From Akkermansiaceae bacterium (GTDB lineage Bacteria; Verrucomicrobiota; Verrucomicrobiia; Verrucomicrobiales; Akkermansiaceae): a stretch of 64,000 nucleotides of DNA. Numbering within the stretch: position 1 is the first letter of the stretch; every line of letters starts with the position of its first letter. The translations under genes and the position numbers were made by a program. The notes beneath the pieces were generated by a model. The model was given only the letters and a program-made list of their open reading frames with translations, had not been told where the DNA came from and made no database searches. Where the stretch lies: the NCBI GenBank assembly GCA_013041925.1, contig JABDRB010000012.1:248001-312000 (forward strand). Direction: 5' to 3'. Below, in pieces: positions 1-8,219 of this stretch.

Positions 1-1
1 C

Positions 2-247
2 ACACTCGTCTACCTCCACAGCCACGCGTCCGACTCCTTGCGCAAGCTCGCCAACCATGAGCACGTGATCCGCTTTATCAATCAGCTCGAGGCCAACCCG
101 CAAACCGTCGGCGACTACCGCCAGCCCGACCCCCGCGGCCGCATGATCGAGGTCAAACTTCTCGGCCGACAAGCGGTTCTCTTTTTTTCTGACCCCTACG
201 CGAACATCGTAAAAGTCCTCGATATACGCCACGTCGAGGCACGTTAA
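2..247 (+). CDS. RelE/ParE-like toxin family protein, 5'-truncated by window edge
   Basis: The reading frame is open from base 2 with no start codon needed, so the gene begins outside the window; an internal TTG at 38 is probably not the start. The 81 visible residues look like the C-terminal half of a RelE/ParE-superfamily protein: a helix with LRKLANHEHVIRFI, the phrase LEANPQTVGDY, then a beta-rich end with GRMIEVKLLGRQAVLFF and VKVLDIRHVEAR, resembling the strand order and closing VxDIRR-type strand of the family. No antitoxin is visible because the upstream side is missing. It could be a solitary member without toxin activity. The family call is by pattern only. Confidence 0.5.
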   Translation, partial: TLVYLHSHASDSLRKLANHEHVIRFINQLEANPQTVGDYRQPDPRGRMIEVKLLGRQAVLFFSDPYANIVKVLDIRHVEAR

Positions 248-268
248 CCATCAACCTGCCATCACACC

Positions 269-1429
269 TTGAAACTCAACGACGGACACCTTGCCTACTG
301 CACCAATATTCACCCCGCCGAGACGTGGGAGGAAACATGGCAGGCGCTCAAAGCGCACACCCTCGTCGTCCGGGATAAGGTCGCAGCCGCGTCCCCTCAT
401 GCCACCGACTCGGGCTACGCGATCGGCCTACGGCTCTCAGCCATTGCCGCCGAGGAGCTCCTCCAAAACGATCACCTAGAAGCATTCCAACAGTGGCTGG
501 ATGAGGAAAACTGCTACATCTTCACCATCAATGGATTTCCCTACGGGTCGTTCCATGGCACCCGTGTGAAGGAAAAAGTCTACCAACCCGATTGGACATC
601 CGCGGACCGACTGAAATACACCCATGACCTCTTTACCATCATGGCCCAGCTCGTTCCGGATGGGCTCGATGGCTCGGTATCCACCCTACCCGGCTCATTC
701 AAGGAGTTTCAGGCCGATGAGGTGGCCATCTTCAAAAACCTCGAAGCCTGCGCCATAGACATCGAAAAACTATCGCTTGCACACAACTGCGACCTCCATC
801 TCGGTTTGGAACCCGAGCCATTGGGCCACTTCGAAAACACCGAGGAAACACTCGGGTTTTTCGGCCGCTTGCTCGCCAACGTCGATGACCCCGAACTTGT
901 CAAACGACGTATCGGCATCAACTACGACACCTGCCACTTTGCACTCGAATTCGACAGCTGCCACGCATCGCTGGATGCCCTGCGCGCAGCAGGGTTAAGG
1001 ATCTCGAAAGTTCACCTTTCATCGGCCCTCGAGTTCGACCCCGCATCGTCCGACGCGGTCGCGGCCATCCGGGCCTTTGACGAACCCACCTACCTGCACC
1101 AAGTCATCACCCGTAACCACCAAGGAAACATCACCCGCTACAAAGACCTCCCCGACTTTTTTTCCCAGCGAGAATCATCAGACCTCGAGCTTGACCCCAC
1201 GAGCCAAGCACGTGTGCACTTCCATATTCCACTCTACGCCCAGCCCGAGGCACCATTGCGATCGACTCAGAGCCACGCGGTCGATGCCCTTGATTACCTC
1301 AAAAAGCACCCTGATTTCTGCAGCCACTTTGAGATTGAAACCTACACCTGGGGAGTGCTCCCAGATTCCTTGCAGATCCCGATCGAAGATCAGATTGCCC
1401 AAGAATACGCATGGGTGCTCACGAAGTAG
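269..1429 (+). CDS. eboE: EboE-like metabolite traffic protein (TIM-barrel, xylose isomerase-like)
   Basis: A 386-residue protein that begins at TTG 269, 21 bases after the previous stop; no better ATG keeps the conserved N-terminus HLAYCTNIHP. Further recognisable blocks are FTINGFPYGSFHG (about 90), LEPEPLGH (about 180), NYDTCHFALEF (about 218), KVHLSS (about 248) and HFEIETYTWGVLP near the end, which fit the EboE branch of the sugar-phosphate isomerase/epimerase-like TIM barrels. EboE belongs to the ebo clusters, known from cyanobacteria and other phyla for moving a terpenoid or scytonemin-type precursor to the periplasm. No eboA-D or eboF follows here; they could lie upstream outside the window. 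Actual substrate is unknown. Confidence 0.75.
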   Translation: MKLNDGHLAYCTNIHPAETWEETWQALKAHTLVVRDKVAAASPHATDSGYAIGLRLSAIAAEELLQNDHLEAFQQWLDEENCYIFTINGFPYGSFHGTRVKEKVYQPDWTSADRLKYTHDLFTIMAQLVPDGLDGSVSTLPGSFKEFQADEVAIFKNLEACAIDIEKLSLAHNCDLHLGLEPEPLGHFENTEETLGFFGRLLANVDDPELVKRRIGINYDTCHFALEFDSCHASLDALRAAGLRISKVHLSSALEFDPASSDAVAAIRAFDEPTYLHQVITRNHQGNITRYKDLPDFFSQRESSDLELDPTSQARVHFHIPLYAQPEAPLRSTQSHAVDALDYLKKHPDFCSHFEIETYTWGVLPDSLQIPIEDQIAQEYAWVLTK

Positions 1430-1442
1430 CCCCTGCTTACGT

Positions 1443-1760
1443 TCATGACTCGAGGTAAGAACAAACGTATTGGCAAATTCCCTCACCGACATCAATGGTG
1501 AAGCCCGAGTTGGCAGGAACATCAAAGTGCTCACCCGCCGTAAAGCGGTCGCTGCCATCACAACCGTCCAGAGTCACGGCACATTGACCATCAGTGACAT
1601 CCATCCGTTCTGCCTTTTCCGTGCCAAAGTGGTAACTTCCAGGAAAGATCAAACCAAAGCTCTTGGTTGTCCCGTCCTCCAAGGTGATACCATGGGACAC
1701 TACTTTACCGTCAAAATAAACATTTGCTTTCGCCTCAGCCGTTACATTAGAAAATTGCAT
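1443..1760 (-). CDS. ppnP: Pyrimidine/purine nucleoside phosphorylase (DUF1255 cupin)
   Basis: PpnP phosphorolyses several purine and pyrimidine nucleosides to the base and ribose 1-phosphate in the cytoplasm. The 105-residue product starting at the ATG read from 1760 matches the single-cupin family end to end: NVYFDGKVVSHGI, a GSYHFGTEKAERMDV strand pair, the segment DRFTAGEHFDVPANSGF and the terminal CQYVCSYLES, close to the 94-residue E. coli length. The frame is open a further 35 codons upstream, but that stretch has no family similarity and would run into the divergent rluA-side region. It converges with the eboE-like gene, 13 bases apart. No Shine-Dalgarno sequence is visible. Confidence 0.85.
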   Translation of the reverse strand: MQFSNVTAEAKANVYFDGKVVSHGITLEDGTTKSFGLIFPGSYHFGTEKAERMDVTDGQCAVTLDGCDGSDRFTAGEHFDVPANSGFTIDVGEGICQYVCSYLES

Positions 1761-1927
1761 AAACGCACCATCATCCGACCCGCGCATTCGGGCAAGTTTG
1801 AAATGCGTCATCCTAAACCTGTATCCGACAGGATTACCGCCCGCGATTTCCCTCACCTTACCCACTATTTGGCTCGCTGATCTCCGCTGGCTAAGCTAAA
1901 CCTCCACCGACGCCCGAGCTGCACACC

Positions 1928-2644
1928 ATGAAAAAACGCGCTAAAAAATTTAAACCGACTCCGAAAAAATACCATCCGAGGAGTCTGACGCTTCTCTACG
2001 AGGACCACGATATCCTTGTCATCGAGAAGCCGAGCGCGCTGCTGACGATGAGTAACGACCGTGAGCGCGATAAAACCGCTTACGCCTACCTCAACGACTA
2101 CGTCCGCAAAGGTGTCGCCAAATCGAGAAACCGAGTCTTTATCGTTCACCGCCTTGACCGAGAGACGTCCGGCGTCCTTGTTTTTGCCAAACACGCCGAT
2201 GCGCAACGCCACCTGCAAGATGAGTGGGCCCATTTCCAAAAAACCTACTACGCCGTCGTCCACGGACAGCTCACTCAGAAAGAGGGCGTGATCACATCCT
2301 ACCTGGCGGAAAATGGCGTGCACAAAATGTATTCAACCAAGGATAAAAAAAAGGGAAAGTTGTCAAAAACCGCTTATCGAGTCGTCAAAGAATCGCAGCA
2401 TCACAGCCTCCTTCAAATCGAGTTACTCACCGGCAGAAAACATCAAATCCGCGTCCACCTCGCCGATGCAGGCCACCCGGTCGTGGGTGACAAAAAATAC
2501 GGCCCCGGTGAAAAGGGCATTAAACGCCTGACACTCCACGCCGCCTCGATGACCATCACACACCCCTTTTCAAAAGAAACCATGACCTTCAAAACAGAGA
2601 TCCCCCCCTACTTTGAAGCATTCATGAAAAAAAAACCTTCCTAG
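1928..2644 (+). CDS. RluA-family RNA pseudouridine synthase
   Basis: A 238-residue RluA-type enzyme that would isomerise uridines in rRNA or tRNA. The catalytic block VHRLDRETSGVLVFAKH (about 73-90) carries the essential aspartate in HRLDxxTSG; later blocks LLTGRKHQIRVHLADAGHPVVGD and KRLTLHAASM are family signatures. The first 16 residues are strongly basic (KKRAKKFKPTPKK), probably for RNA binding, and there is no S4 domain. It is divergent from ppnP and converges with rnhB. The RluA/RluC/RluD/TruC subgroup, and so the target uridine, cannot be fixed from sequence. Confidence 0.88.
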   Translation: MKKRAKKFKPTPKKYHPRSLTLLYEDHDILVIEKPSALLTMSNDRERDKTAYAYLNDYVRKGVAKSRNRVFIVHRLDRETSGVLVFAKHADAQRHLQDEWAHFQKTYYAVVHGQLTQKEGVITSYLAENGVHKMYSTKDKKKGKLSKTAYRVVKESQHHSLLQIELLTGRKHQIRVHLADAGHPVVGDKKYGPGEKGIKRLTLHAASMTITHPFSKETMTFKTEIPPYFEAFMKKKPS

Positions 2645-2712
2645 CCACTCAGCTAGGCTTCCCCCGCCAGACATCCTACATGCCGAGTCTACGCTCGCTT
2701 ACCTATGCTGGT

Positions 2713-3312
2713 TTAGTCGCACACTCTGGCGACAGGTGCAAAACTCCGTCGGTGGATCGGGCATGGACCATGTTCACGCAGTGCCTCAAGATGCAGCTTG
2801 GTCCCATAACCTTTATGGCGTTCAAAACCGTATTCAGGGTATTTTTCCGCATACGCCAGCATGAGCCGGTCACGCGACACCTTCGCGATAATACTTGCCG
2901 CTGCAATCGAGAGGCTTTTCCCGTCGCCTTTGACGATCCCTTTCGACGCTATGGGGAAAGCCGGGACAGGTAAGCCATCAATCAGACAAAAATCAGGCCT
3001 CAGCGTAAGGGACTCAGCGGCGCGCGCCATCGCCTTGTGCGTAGCATTGAGGATATTAATCGTATCCACCTCCTCAGCATCCGCATAGGCAAGCGACCAA
3101 ACCAGGTCATCCGATGCCGTGAGCTCTTCGTAAAGCTTTTCGCGACGCTTTTCCGTCAGCTTCTTCGAATCGTTTAAAAACTCATGGGAAAAACCATCCG
3201 GAAGGATAACCGCAGAGGCTGAAACAGGCCCAGCAAGGGGGCCTCGCCCCGCCTCGTCAATTCCCGCAACCCAACGAAATCCGTCGTCTTGCATCGCTAA
3301 TTCGTATTCCAT
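2713..3312 (-). CDS. rnhB: Ribonuclease HII
   Basis: RNase HII nicks RNA-DNA hybrids at the ribonucleotide. The catalytic residues are visible in GIDEAGRGPLAGPV (about 17, first Asp-Glu pair), LIDGLPVP, and SIIAKVSRDRLM. The C-terminal YPEYGFERHKGYGTKLHLEAL is the usual family ending, and 199 residues is normal length. I start it at the ATG read from 3312; the frame is open 60 codons further, but that part overlaps the CAP lipoprotein coding end and is unlike RNase HII. A second ATG at 3294 also keeps the whole domain. The 3312 start abuts a 9-bp hairpin, so the true start deserves checking. Confidence 0.92.
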   Translation of the reverse strand: MEYELAMQDDGFRWVAGIDEAGRGPLAGPVSASAVILPDGFSHEFLNDSKKLTEKRREKLYEELTASDDLVWSLAYADAEEVDTINILNATHKAMARAAESLTLRPDFCLIDGLPVPAFPIASKGIVKGDGKSLSIAAASIIAKVSRDRLMLAYAEKYPEYGFERHKGYGTKLHLEALREHGPCPIHRRSFAPVARVCD

Positions 3313-3339
3313 GCTAAGCACGCCCAAAACGTGCTTAGC
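3313..3339 (-). promoter_or_regulatory. Perfect 9-bp hairpin abutting the rnhB start codon
   Basis: GCTAAGCAC at 3313-3321 is the exact reverse complement of GTGCTTAGC at 3331-3339, with a 9-base loop. Read on the reverse strand the second arm ends directly against the ATG of rnhB. There is no T-run, so it does not look like an intrinsic terminator for the upstream CAP gene. It could hinder initiation at 3312 or mark that translation starts at 3294. Confidence 0.45.
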
Positions 3340-3391
3340 CGAAAACCATTTGACCAGCGAAAAAGGGAGCCGAAAGGTCCGGGTCGTCGGC

Positions 3392-3973
3392 TTACCAGCC
3401 GATCGGCTGCACCGAGCGAGGAACTCCTGTGAGTTGTGCTCCGACGCACATGGTGACCAAGGTCGGACCTCCTGGAGCCACACGCACACCAATACCGGTT
3501 AAATCCCACGTCTGAAGCATATGCTTGCGATGCGATGCGCTGCTTTTCCATGCTGTCACGGCAGCTAAAGCTGGATCCCTCGTTCCCGCAGGTGCGGCGT
3601 AGGTCATTTCGCTGAGGTTTTCGATATTATACTTAAGGTAGGCATACTGGGCCCGATTCTCGGATCCAAAATGGTTGGCAGACTGAGAGGATGCCCCCAT
3701 ATAATTACTGTGTTTCTGCGCCAGGGTATTGAGCCCGCGATGCCCACGCATGGCACGCTTGCCTGCTCGGGAACGCTCGCTGTTAACCAGATTAAAGACA
3801 CGTTCCGCGATAACACGTTCACGTGATGACGGAGCAGAAGAAGAGGATGAGCTAGAGGAAACCGTCGCCGATGAGACCGGACTGGCAAGGTTCGATGTGC
3901 AAGACGACACCAAGAGTGCCAGCCCTCCAGAGACAAGGGAATACTTCAACGCTTTCATCGATTTATGTTTCAT
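3392..3973 (-). CDS. CAP (SCP/PR-1) domain lipoprotein
   Basis: A 193-residue predicted outer-envelope lipoprotein. After a lysine-rich start comes a hydrophobic stretch ending in the lipobox LVSSC, then a serine-rich linker containing eight consecutive serines, then a CAP domain: VFNLVNSERSRAG, LAQKHSNYM, NIENLSEMTYA and SASHRKHMLQ contain the His and Glu positions typical of bacterial CAP proteins. CAP proteins are secreted and of mostly unknown function; some bind lipids or act on peptidoglycan. Starts at 3973 or 3958 are both possible (13 more upstream codons are open). It sits just upstream of rnhB on the same strand with 79 bases between. Confidence 0.8.
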   Translation of the reverse strand: MKHKSMKALKYSLVSGGLALLVSSCTSNLASPVSSATVSSSSSSSSAPSSRERVIAERVFNLVNSERSRAGKRAMRGHRGLNTLAQKHSNYMGASSQSANHFGSENRAQYAYLKYNIENLSEMTYAAPAGTRDPALAAVTAWKSSASHRKHMLQTWDLTGIGVRVAPGGPTLVTMCVGAQLTGVPRSVQPIGW

Positions 3974-4186
3974 AGCATTTTGTATATATCTTTTTTTAAT
4001 TAAGGTGTCCATAACTTTTTGAAATATTGGTGTTTTTTAGGAGTTAATTGTTGAGTGCATACCATAGTGAAAAAGTCGGACGAGTCAAAATTTAGTATCA
4101 CTAATCGTCATACAAACGTTTACCGAACGTCATTTTTCCATGAGTTCTTCTTGGCAAACCCCCAATGCGCTGCCTAGCATCGCCTT

Positions 4187-5131
4187 ATGCGAAAGAAAGC
4201 ATTCCTCCAGCTTGCCCTCGGTGGCATCAGCCTTAGCCTTTTGGCTTCTTGTGGTCCTCAATCAGGCGCCCTGCCCATCTCGTCGGGGTCATCCGCGCCC
4301 ATCGGCGTGACAGCAGCCAATACCGAACTGGGTCAAGCCCGCGCCTACCAGAGTGCTGGGAAAACCCGCAAAGCCGTTTCGGCTTACAAAGACATCATCA
4401 AAAGCTACCCATACACCGATGCATCGGGTGAAGCCCGATTTTCTCTGGCAAGGCTGTATGATCAAGAGGGCAATCTCCTCAAGGCGTTCGAGGCATACCA
4501 AGGGTTGATTTCCCAACACCCCGGTAGTCATCGATACGCTACGGCCATTCAACGCCAAGAAACCGTCGCGCACTCAGCCGCCAATGGAATCATCAAAAAC
4601 AACTTCCTCGGCATGAAGACACGTATCAGTCCTGAAAAAACGGAGAAAATGCTCATCCAAGTCCGCGAGAATGCTCCGCGTGCCGTCAGTGCCTCCAAAG
4701 CCCAATTTGCCATCGGTCGAATCTGGCAACAGGAAGGGTATGCGGAGAAATCCATTGCCGCGTATCAGAAGATCAGCACCGATTACGCAACCAGCTCGCA
4801 TGCGCCTGAATCTCTGTATCAGACGGGCCAGATCCTCATCCTCAAATCTGAGCGAGGCAATCAAAACAAAGCCAATGTGAACCGAGCTCGCCACATCTTC
4901 ACCGATCTTATCCAGCGCTTTCCGATGCACCGGCGCGCTGCCGATGCCCGCAAACGACTCGCCATGCTATCTGGGCAGGACATCCAACGCAGCTATGACA
5001 CCGCTGAGTTTTATCAGAAAAAGGGCAAAACCCAATCTGCCATCTTCTATTATCGCGAAGTGCTTCGTATGTCAAAAAGCGGAGCACTCCACAATCAGGC
5101 GAAACAACGCATCACCGAGCTTGGCGGATAA
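4187..5131 (+). CDS. TPR-repeat lipoprotein (BamD/CpoB-like)
   Basis: A 314-residue lipoprotein: signal peptide with lipobox LLASC (Cys22), a Ser/Pro/Gly-rich linker, then repeated TPR helices beginning at about residue 50 (ARAYQSAGKTRKAVSAYKDIIKSYP, with ARFSLARLYDQEGNLLKAFEAYQGLI following) and again near 170-300. The spacing KAxxAYxxIIxxYP is typical of BamD, CpoB/YbgF and related periplasmic scaffolds. It lies directly upstream of lptE and is probably co-transcribed, which fits an envelope-assembly role. BamD identity is not certain: the arrangement is longer and more irregular than the five TPRs of BamD. Confidence 0.72.
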   Translation: MRKKAFLQLALGGISLSLLASCGPQSGALPISSGSSAPIGVTAANTELGQARAYQSAGKTRKAVSAYKDIIKSYPYTDASGEARFSLARLYDQEGNLLKAFEAYQGLISQHPGSHRYATAIQRQETVAHSAANGIIKNNFLGMKTRISPEKTEKMLIQVRENAPRAVSASKAQFAIGRIWQQEGYAEKSIAAYQKISTDYATSSHAPESLYQTGQILILKSERGNQNKANVNRARHIFTDLIQRFPMHRRAADARKRLAMLSGQDIQRSYDTAEFYQKKGKTQSAIFYYREVLRMSKSGALHNQAKQRITELGG

Positions 5132-5192
5132 ATGACAGGTTTGGCAGCTCTTTCCATCCCCCATCAAGGCCGATAATCCACCCACACGAGTC

Positions 5193-5696
5193 ATGCTTAA
5201 ATACACTCTCATCCTCTCCCTATTCCTCGTTTCCTGCGCCGGATACAAGCTGGGTGGAGCGAAGCCAGCTCACCTCGCACACGTTCAAAGCATCCATGTG
5301 CCATTGTTTGCCAACGACACCCTATTAATCAGGGCTGAGTCCTTGGCGACCAACAGCGCAGTTGACGCCATCACACGCGATGGCACCTACCGAGTTGCCT
5401 CGGCTGACACTTCCGATGCGGTCCTCGAAGCCCGCGTCGCAAGCGTCCATTACCGTCAGGTCAGTTCATCACGACGCGACAGCCTACGCTCAGAAGAATT
5501 GGGCATGGAAATCATCATCACCTGGGTCTTGAGGGATGCGCTCGACCCATCACGCGTCCTTGAAAGAGGCACGTCCAAAGGAACCACGCGGTTCTTTGCC
5601 CGTGGTAACCTCCACATCGCGCGAACCAATGCACTCCCCGATGCTCTCCGCCGTGCCTGTGAGTCTATGACCACACGCATCGCCGACGGATTCTAG
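5193..5696 (+). CDS. lptE: LptE-family LPS-assembly lipoprotein
   Basis: LptE plugs LptD in the outer membrane and helps insert lipopolysaccharide. The 167-residue product has a short signal with lipobox LVSC (Cys15) immediately followed by the family hallmark AGYKLGG, then IHVPLFANDTL, an alternating strand DGTYRVASADTSDAVLEARV, and the strand pair IIITWVLRDALDPSRVL, ending in an amphipathic helix LPDALRRACESM. This order fits LptE proteins of Verrucomicrobia and deltaproteobacteria. It is 61 bases after the TPR lipoprotein and 31 before rsmI. The gene supports an LPS-bearing outer membrane. Confidence 0.8.
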   Translation: MLKYTLILSLFLVSCAGYKLGGAKPAHLAHVQSIHVPLFANDTLLIRAESLATNSAVDAITRDGTYRVASADTSDAVLEARVASVHYRQVSSSRRDSLRSEELGMEIIITWVLRDALDPSRVLERGTSKGTTRFFARGNLHIARTNALPDALRRACESMTTRIADGF

Positions 5697-5727
5697 TTTA
5701 TCCTCATCACCCCGACACCCGTCAGCT

Positions 5728-6396
5728 GTGATCCAATTTGTCCCCACGCCCATCGGCAACCGTGCAGACATCACCCTGCGCGCGCTCGATGTCCTGCGTG
5801 AGGCTGACATCATCGCCTGCGAGGACACCCGTCATTCCCGACCACTGCTGAAGCACTACGAGATCGACAAGCCGCTCATTTCCTTGCACGACCACAATGA
5901 AGCTCGCCGACTCCCCGAGCTCATTGCCAAGGCTCAGGAAGGTGTTGAAATCGCGGTCATCTCGGATGCTGGCATGCCACTCATTTCTGACCCCGGCTAT
6001 CGTTTGATCCAAGCTTGCCTCGAGAACGAAGTCCCCTACACCGTCCTACCTGGGCCTTCTGCCGTTCTCACGGCGCTCGCCGGCTCAGGCTTCCCCTGCC
6101 ACTCCTTCAGCTTTGACGGTTTCCTCTCGGTCAAAAAAGGAAAACGGCGCAAGGCCTTGGAAGCCGCCATTGCATCCAATAAGACATCCCTCTTTTTCGA
6201 ATCTCCCCACCGTATTGCCTCAACCTTGGAAATTCTCACCAGCATCAACCCAGAGCTCCCAGTCTGTGTTGCGCGAGAACTGAGTAAGAAATTTGAAACC
6301 TACCATAGAGGTTCAGCATCAACACTCTGGGAATACTTTAAGCAACATCCAGCTAAGGGCGAAATCGTACTGCTGCTGGACACCAGCGGAGTTTGA
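5728..6396 (+). CDS. rsmI: 16S rRNA (cytidine(1402)-2'-O)-methyltransferase
   Basis: RsmI uses S-adenosylmethionine to methylate the 2'-OH of C1402 in 16S rRNA. Family blocks are all present: FVPTPIGNRADIT at the N-terminus, IIACEDTRHSRPLL (about 30-43), VISDAGMPLISDPGY (about 75-90) and LPGPSAVLTALAGSG (about 108-122), then FFESPHRI. At 222 residues it lacks part of the C-terminal domain of the 286-residue E. coli enzyme, which is common in short versions. The start is GTG at 5728; no ATG preserves the first strand. It lies between lptE and the glucosylglycerate module. Confidence 0.92.
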   Translation: MIQFVPTPIGNRADITLRALDVLREADIIACEDTRHSRPLLKHYEIDKPLISLHDHNEARRLPELIAKAQEGVEIAVISDAGMPLISDPGYRLIQACLENEVPYTVLPGPSAVLTALAGSGFPCHSFSFDGFLSVKKGKRRKALEAAIASNKTSLFFESPHRIASTLEILTSINPELPVCVARELSKKFETYHRGSASTLWEYFKQHPAKGEIVLLLDTSGV

Positions 6397-6458
6397 TTCA
6401 TCCATCATGGCATTGTGCGTGCTAGTCATACTCAAGAGAATAAAATACGCACTCGCTT

Positions 6459-7373
6459 ATGCCCCTGTCACCTCCAGATCATCCATCACCAAACTGGCTA
6501 CGCGACATCATCGAACAAGAAAGCCTGCCTTCCTTTTTTGAAGATCTTGCCACGCGTTACTTCATCCCCGTAGCCGCTCAGGTTGCGGCATGGAGGACTG
6601 AGATGAACCGACAACCTCTAATCCTCGGCATCAACGGAGCTCAGGGGACAGGAAAATCGACACTCTCTCTCGTTCTCGCCAAGGCTCTCGAACACCAACA
6701 TCATCTGACATCAGCCGTGCTTTCGATCGATGACATCTATCACACACACGAACATCGAGCCGAGCTTGCAAAATCCATCCACCCGCTTCTTGCCACACGT
6801 GGAGTTCCTGGAACCCACGATATCGAGCTGGGTCTGTCTGTGATCAAGTCGATCAAGGATGGCCATTTCCCCGCCACCCTCCCGTCCTTTGACAAGGTAA
6901 CAGACGACCGCAAACCCGTTGAATACTGGCAACAGCTCGATCAATCGGTGGATGTCTTGATATTCGAGGGATGGTGCGTAGGAGCCCAAGCTGAACCCCC
7001 TGCGCAACTCGCCTCCCCCGTGAACACCCTCGAACAAAAGGAAGACCAACATACTCAATGGCGAACATTTGTGAACCAGCAACTTCAACAAGACTACACA
7101 GAACTTTTTTCTCTGATCGATAAGCTTGTGATGTTAAAAGCACCCGATTTCGAGTGCGTTTATCACTGGCGCGGTCAGCAGGAACAAAAATTGCGCCAAC
7201 GAATAAAAAAGGCTGATCCCCCAAGCAAAATAATGACCGACCAGCAACTCGCTCGTTTCATCATGCACTACGAACGCCTAACTCGATGGATGTTCTCAGA
7301 AATGCCAGGGCGAGCCGACATAATCATCGAACTCAACCAGAATCACCAAGTCAAAAGAACCGCCGGACTATGA
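6459..7373 (+). CDS. D-glycerate 3-kinase-like P-loop kinase
   Basis: A 304-residue P-loop kinase like plant/yeast GLYK (YGR205W type). Walker A is GAQGTGKST (60-68); LSIDDIYHT supplies the Walker B-like acidic pair, and LPSFDK, LIFEGWCVGA and FECVYHWRGQQEQKLR are family blocks. GLYK phosphorylates D-glycerate to 3-phosphoglycerate. Its stop codon overlaps the next start as ATGA, so it is translationally coupled to the phosphatase gene. In this setting it would recover glycerate released from glucosylglycerate and return 3-phosphoglycerate, the acceptor of the synthase encoded two genes downstream. Related kinases act on other small substrates, so substrate assignment leans on context. Confidence 0.8.
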   Translation: MPLSPPDHPSPNWLRDIIEQESLPSFFEDLATRYFIPVAAQVAAWRTEMNRQPLILGINGAQGTGKSTLSLVLAKALEHQHHLTSAVLSIDDIYHTHEHRAELAKSIHPLLATRGVPGTHDIELGLSVIKSIKDGHFPATLPSFDKVTDDRKPVEYWQQLDQSVDVLIFEGWCVGAQAEPPAQLASPVNTLEQKEDQHTQWRTFVNQQLQQDYTELFSLIDKLVMLKAPDFECVYHWRGQQEQKLRQRIKKADPPSKIMTDQQLARFIMHYERLTRWMFSEMPGRADIIIELNQNHQVKRTAGL

Positions 7374-8206
7374 TCGAATCCAAAAAACTCCTGATCGTTA
7401 CCGATCTTGATGCGACTCTGCTCACCGAAGATTACAGCTTTCATAACGCGCGCCCTGCTATCCATGCACTCAAAGACCGTGGGTTCCCCATCATTCTCAA
7501 CTCAAGCAAAACTCTGGCTGAACTGGTCCCCCTTGCACGTGAACTCGACATCCACACACCGATCATTGCTGAAAATGGTGGACACATTGCAATCCCTAAA
7601 GACCTCGACTTGCCCATCAACACTGAGAAATTCAAGCCCCACGGAGAATACCTCACCCAAATCCTCGGGCTTTCGCGTCATCGCATTCTCGAGCATAGTC
7701 ATGCCCTAAGAATACAACACGCCTACAAGTTTGCAGGTTTTGCCGACTGGTCCGCAGAGGAAATATCTCAACATACCGGACTCAGCCTCGAAAACGCAAA
7801 ACTTTCAGCCGACCGCTACGTCACAGAGCCCATCCTTTGGAATGACTCCGAGATAAATTGGGATATTTTTAAACGGAGCATTGAGTCCTTCGGGGGGCGT
7901 GCATTACGCGGGGGCCAGTTCATTCACTTGATGGGAACCACGGATAAAGCGGATGGGTTACGCTACGTCAGAGACATCTATCGCGACTCAACTCCCAACA
8001 CGCAGTGGGTAACCGTCGCCCTTGGCGACAGCGCTAACGACAGAGATATGCTCAATGCTTCAGACATTGCCGTTGTCATACCCCACTCTGACGGTCCACG
8101 TATCAACGACCCAACAGCCCCCCAAGTCATCCACGCGGAACACCCCGCATCCCGTGGATGGAATGATTCAATTCTCGAAATACTCAGCCACCACACTTCA
8201 TCTTAA
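7370..8206 (+). CDS. Mannosyl/glucosyl-3-phosphoglycerate phosphatase (HAD, MPGP family)
   Basis: A 278-residue Cof-type HAD phosphatase of the MpgP/YedP family. Motif I is TDLDATLLT with the two catalytic aspartates; NSSKTLAEL is motif II, and the late block VALGDSANDRDMLNASD contains the motif IV acidic residues. IAENGGHIAIP is typical of the MpgP branch. In this operon the natural substrate is glucosyl-3-phosphoglycerate, giving glucosylglycerate (GpgP activity); enzymes of this branch often accept both mannosyl and glucosyl forms. The ATG at 7370 overlaps the kinase stop by 4 bases, and the fused synthase starts 13 bases after this stop. Confidence 0.85.
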   Translation: MIESKKLLIVTDLDATLLTEDYSFHNARPAIHALKDRGFPIILNSSKTLAELVPLARELDIHTPIIAENGGHIAIPKDLDLPINTEKFKPHGEYLTQILGLSRHRILEHSHALRIQHAYKFAGFADWSAEEISQHTGLSLENAKLSADRYVTEPILWNDSEINWDIFKRSIESFGGRALRGGQFIHLMGTTDKADGLRYVRDIYRDSTPNTQWVTVALGDSANDRDMLNASDIAVVIPHSDGPRINDPTAPQVIHAEHPASRGWNDSILEILSHHTSS

Positions 8207-8219
8207 CCACCAATCCATC

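Noticed and set aside
2640-2657. Terminator between rluA-type gene and rnhB (CCTAGC/GCTAGG)
   Set aside because: The stem is 6 bp and no T-run follows on either strand.
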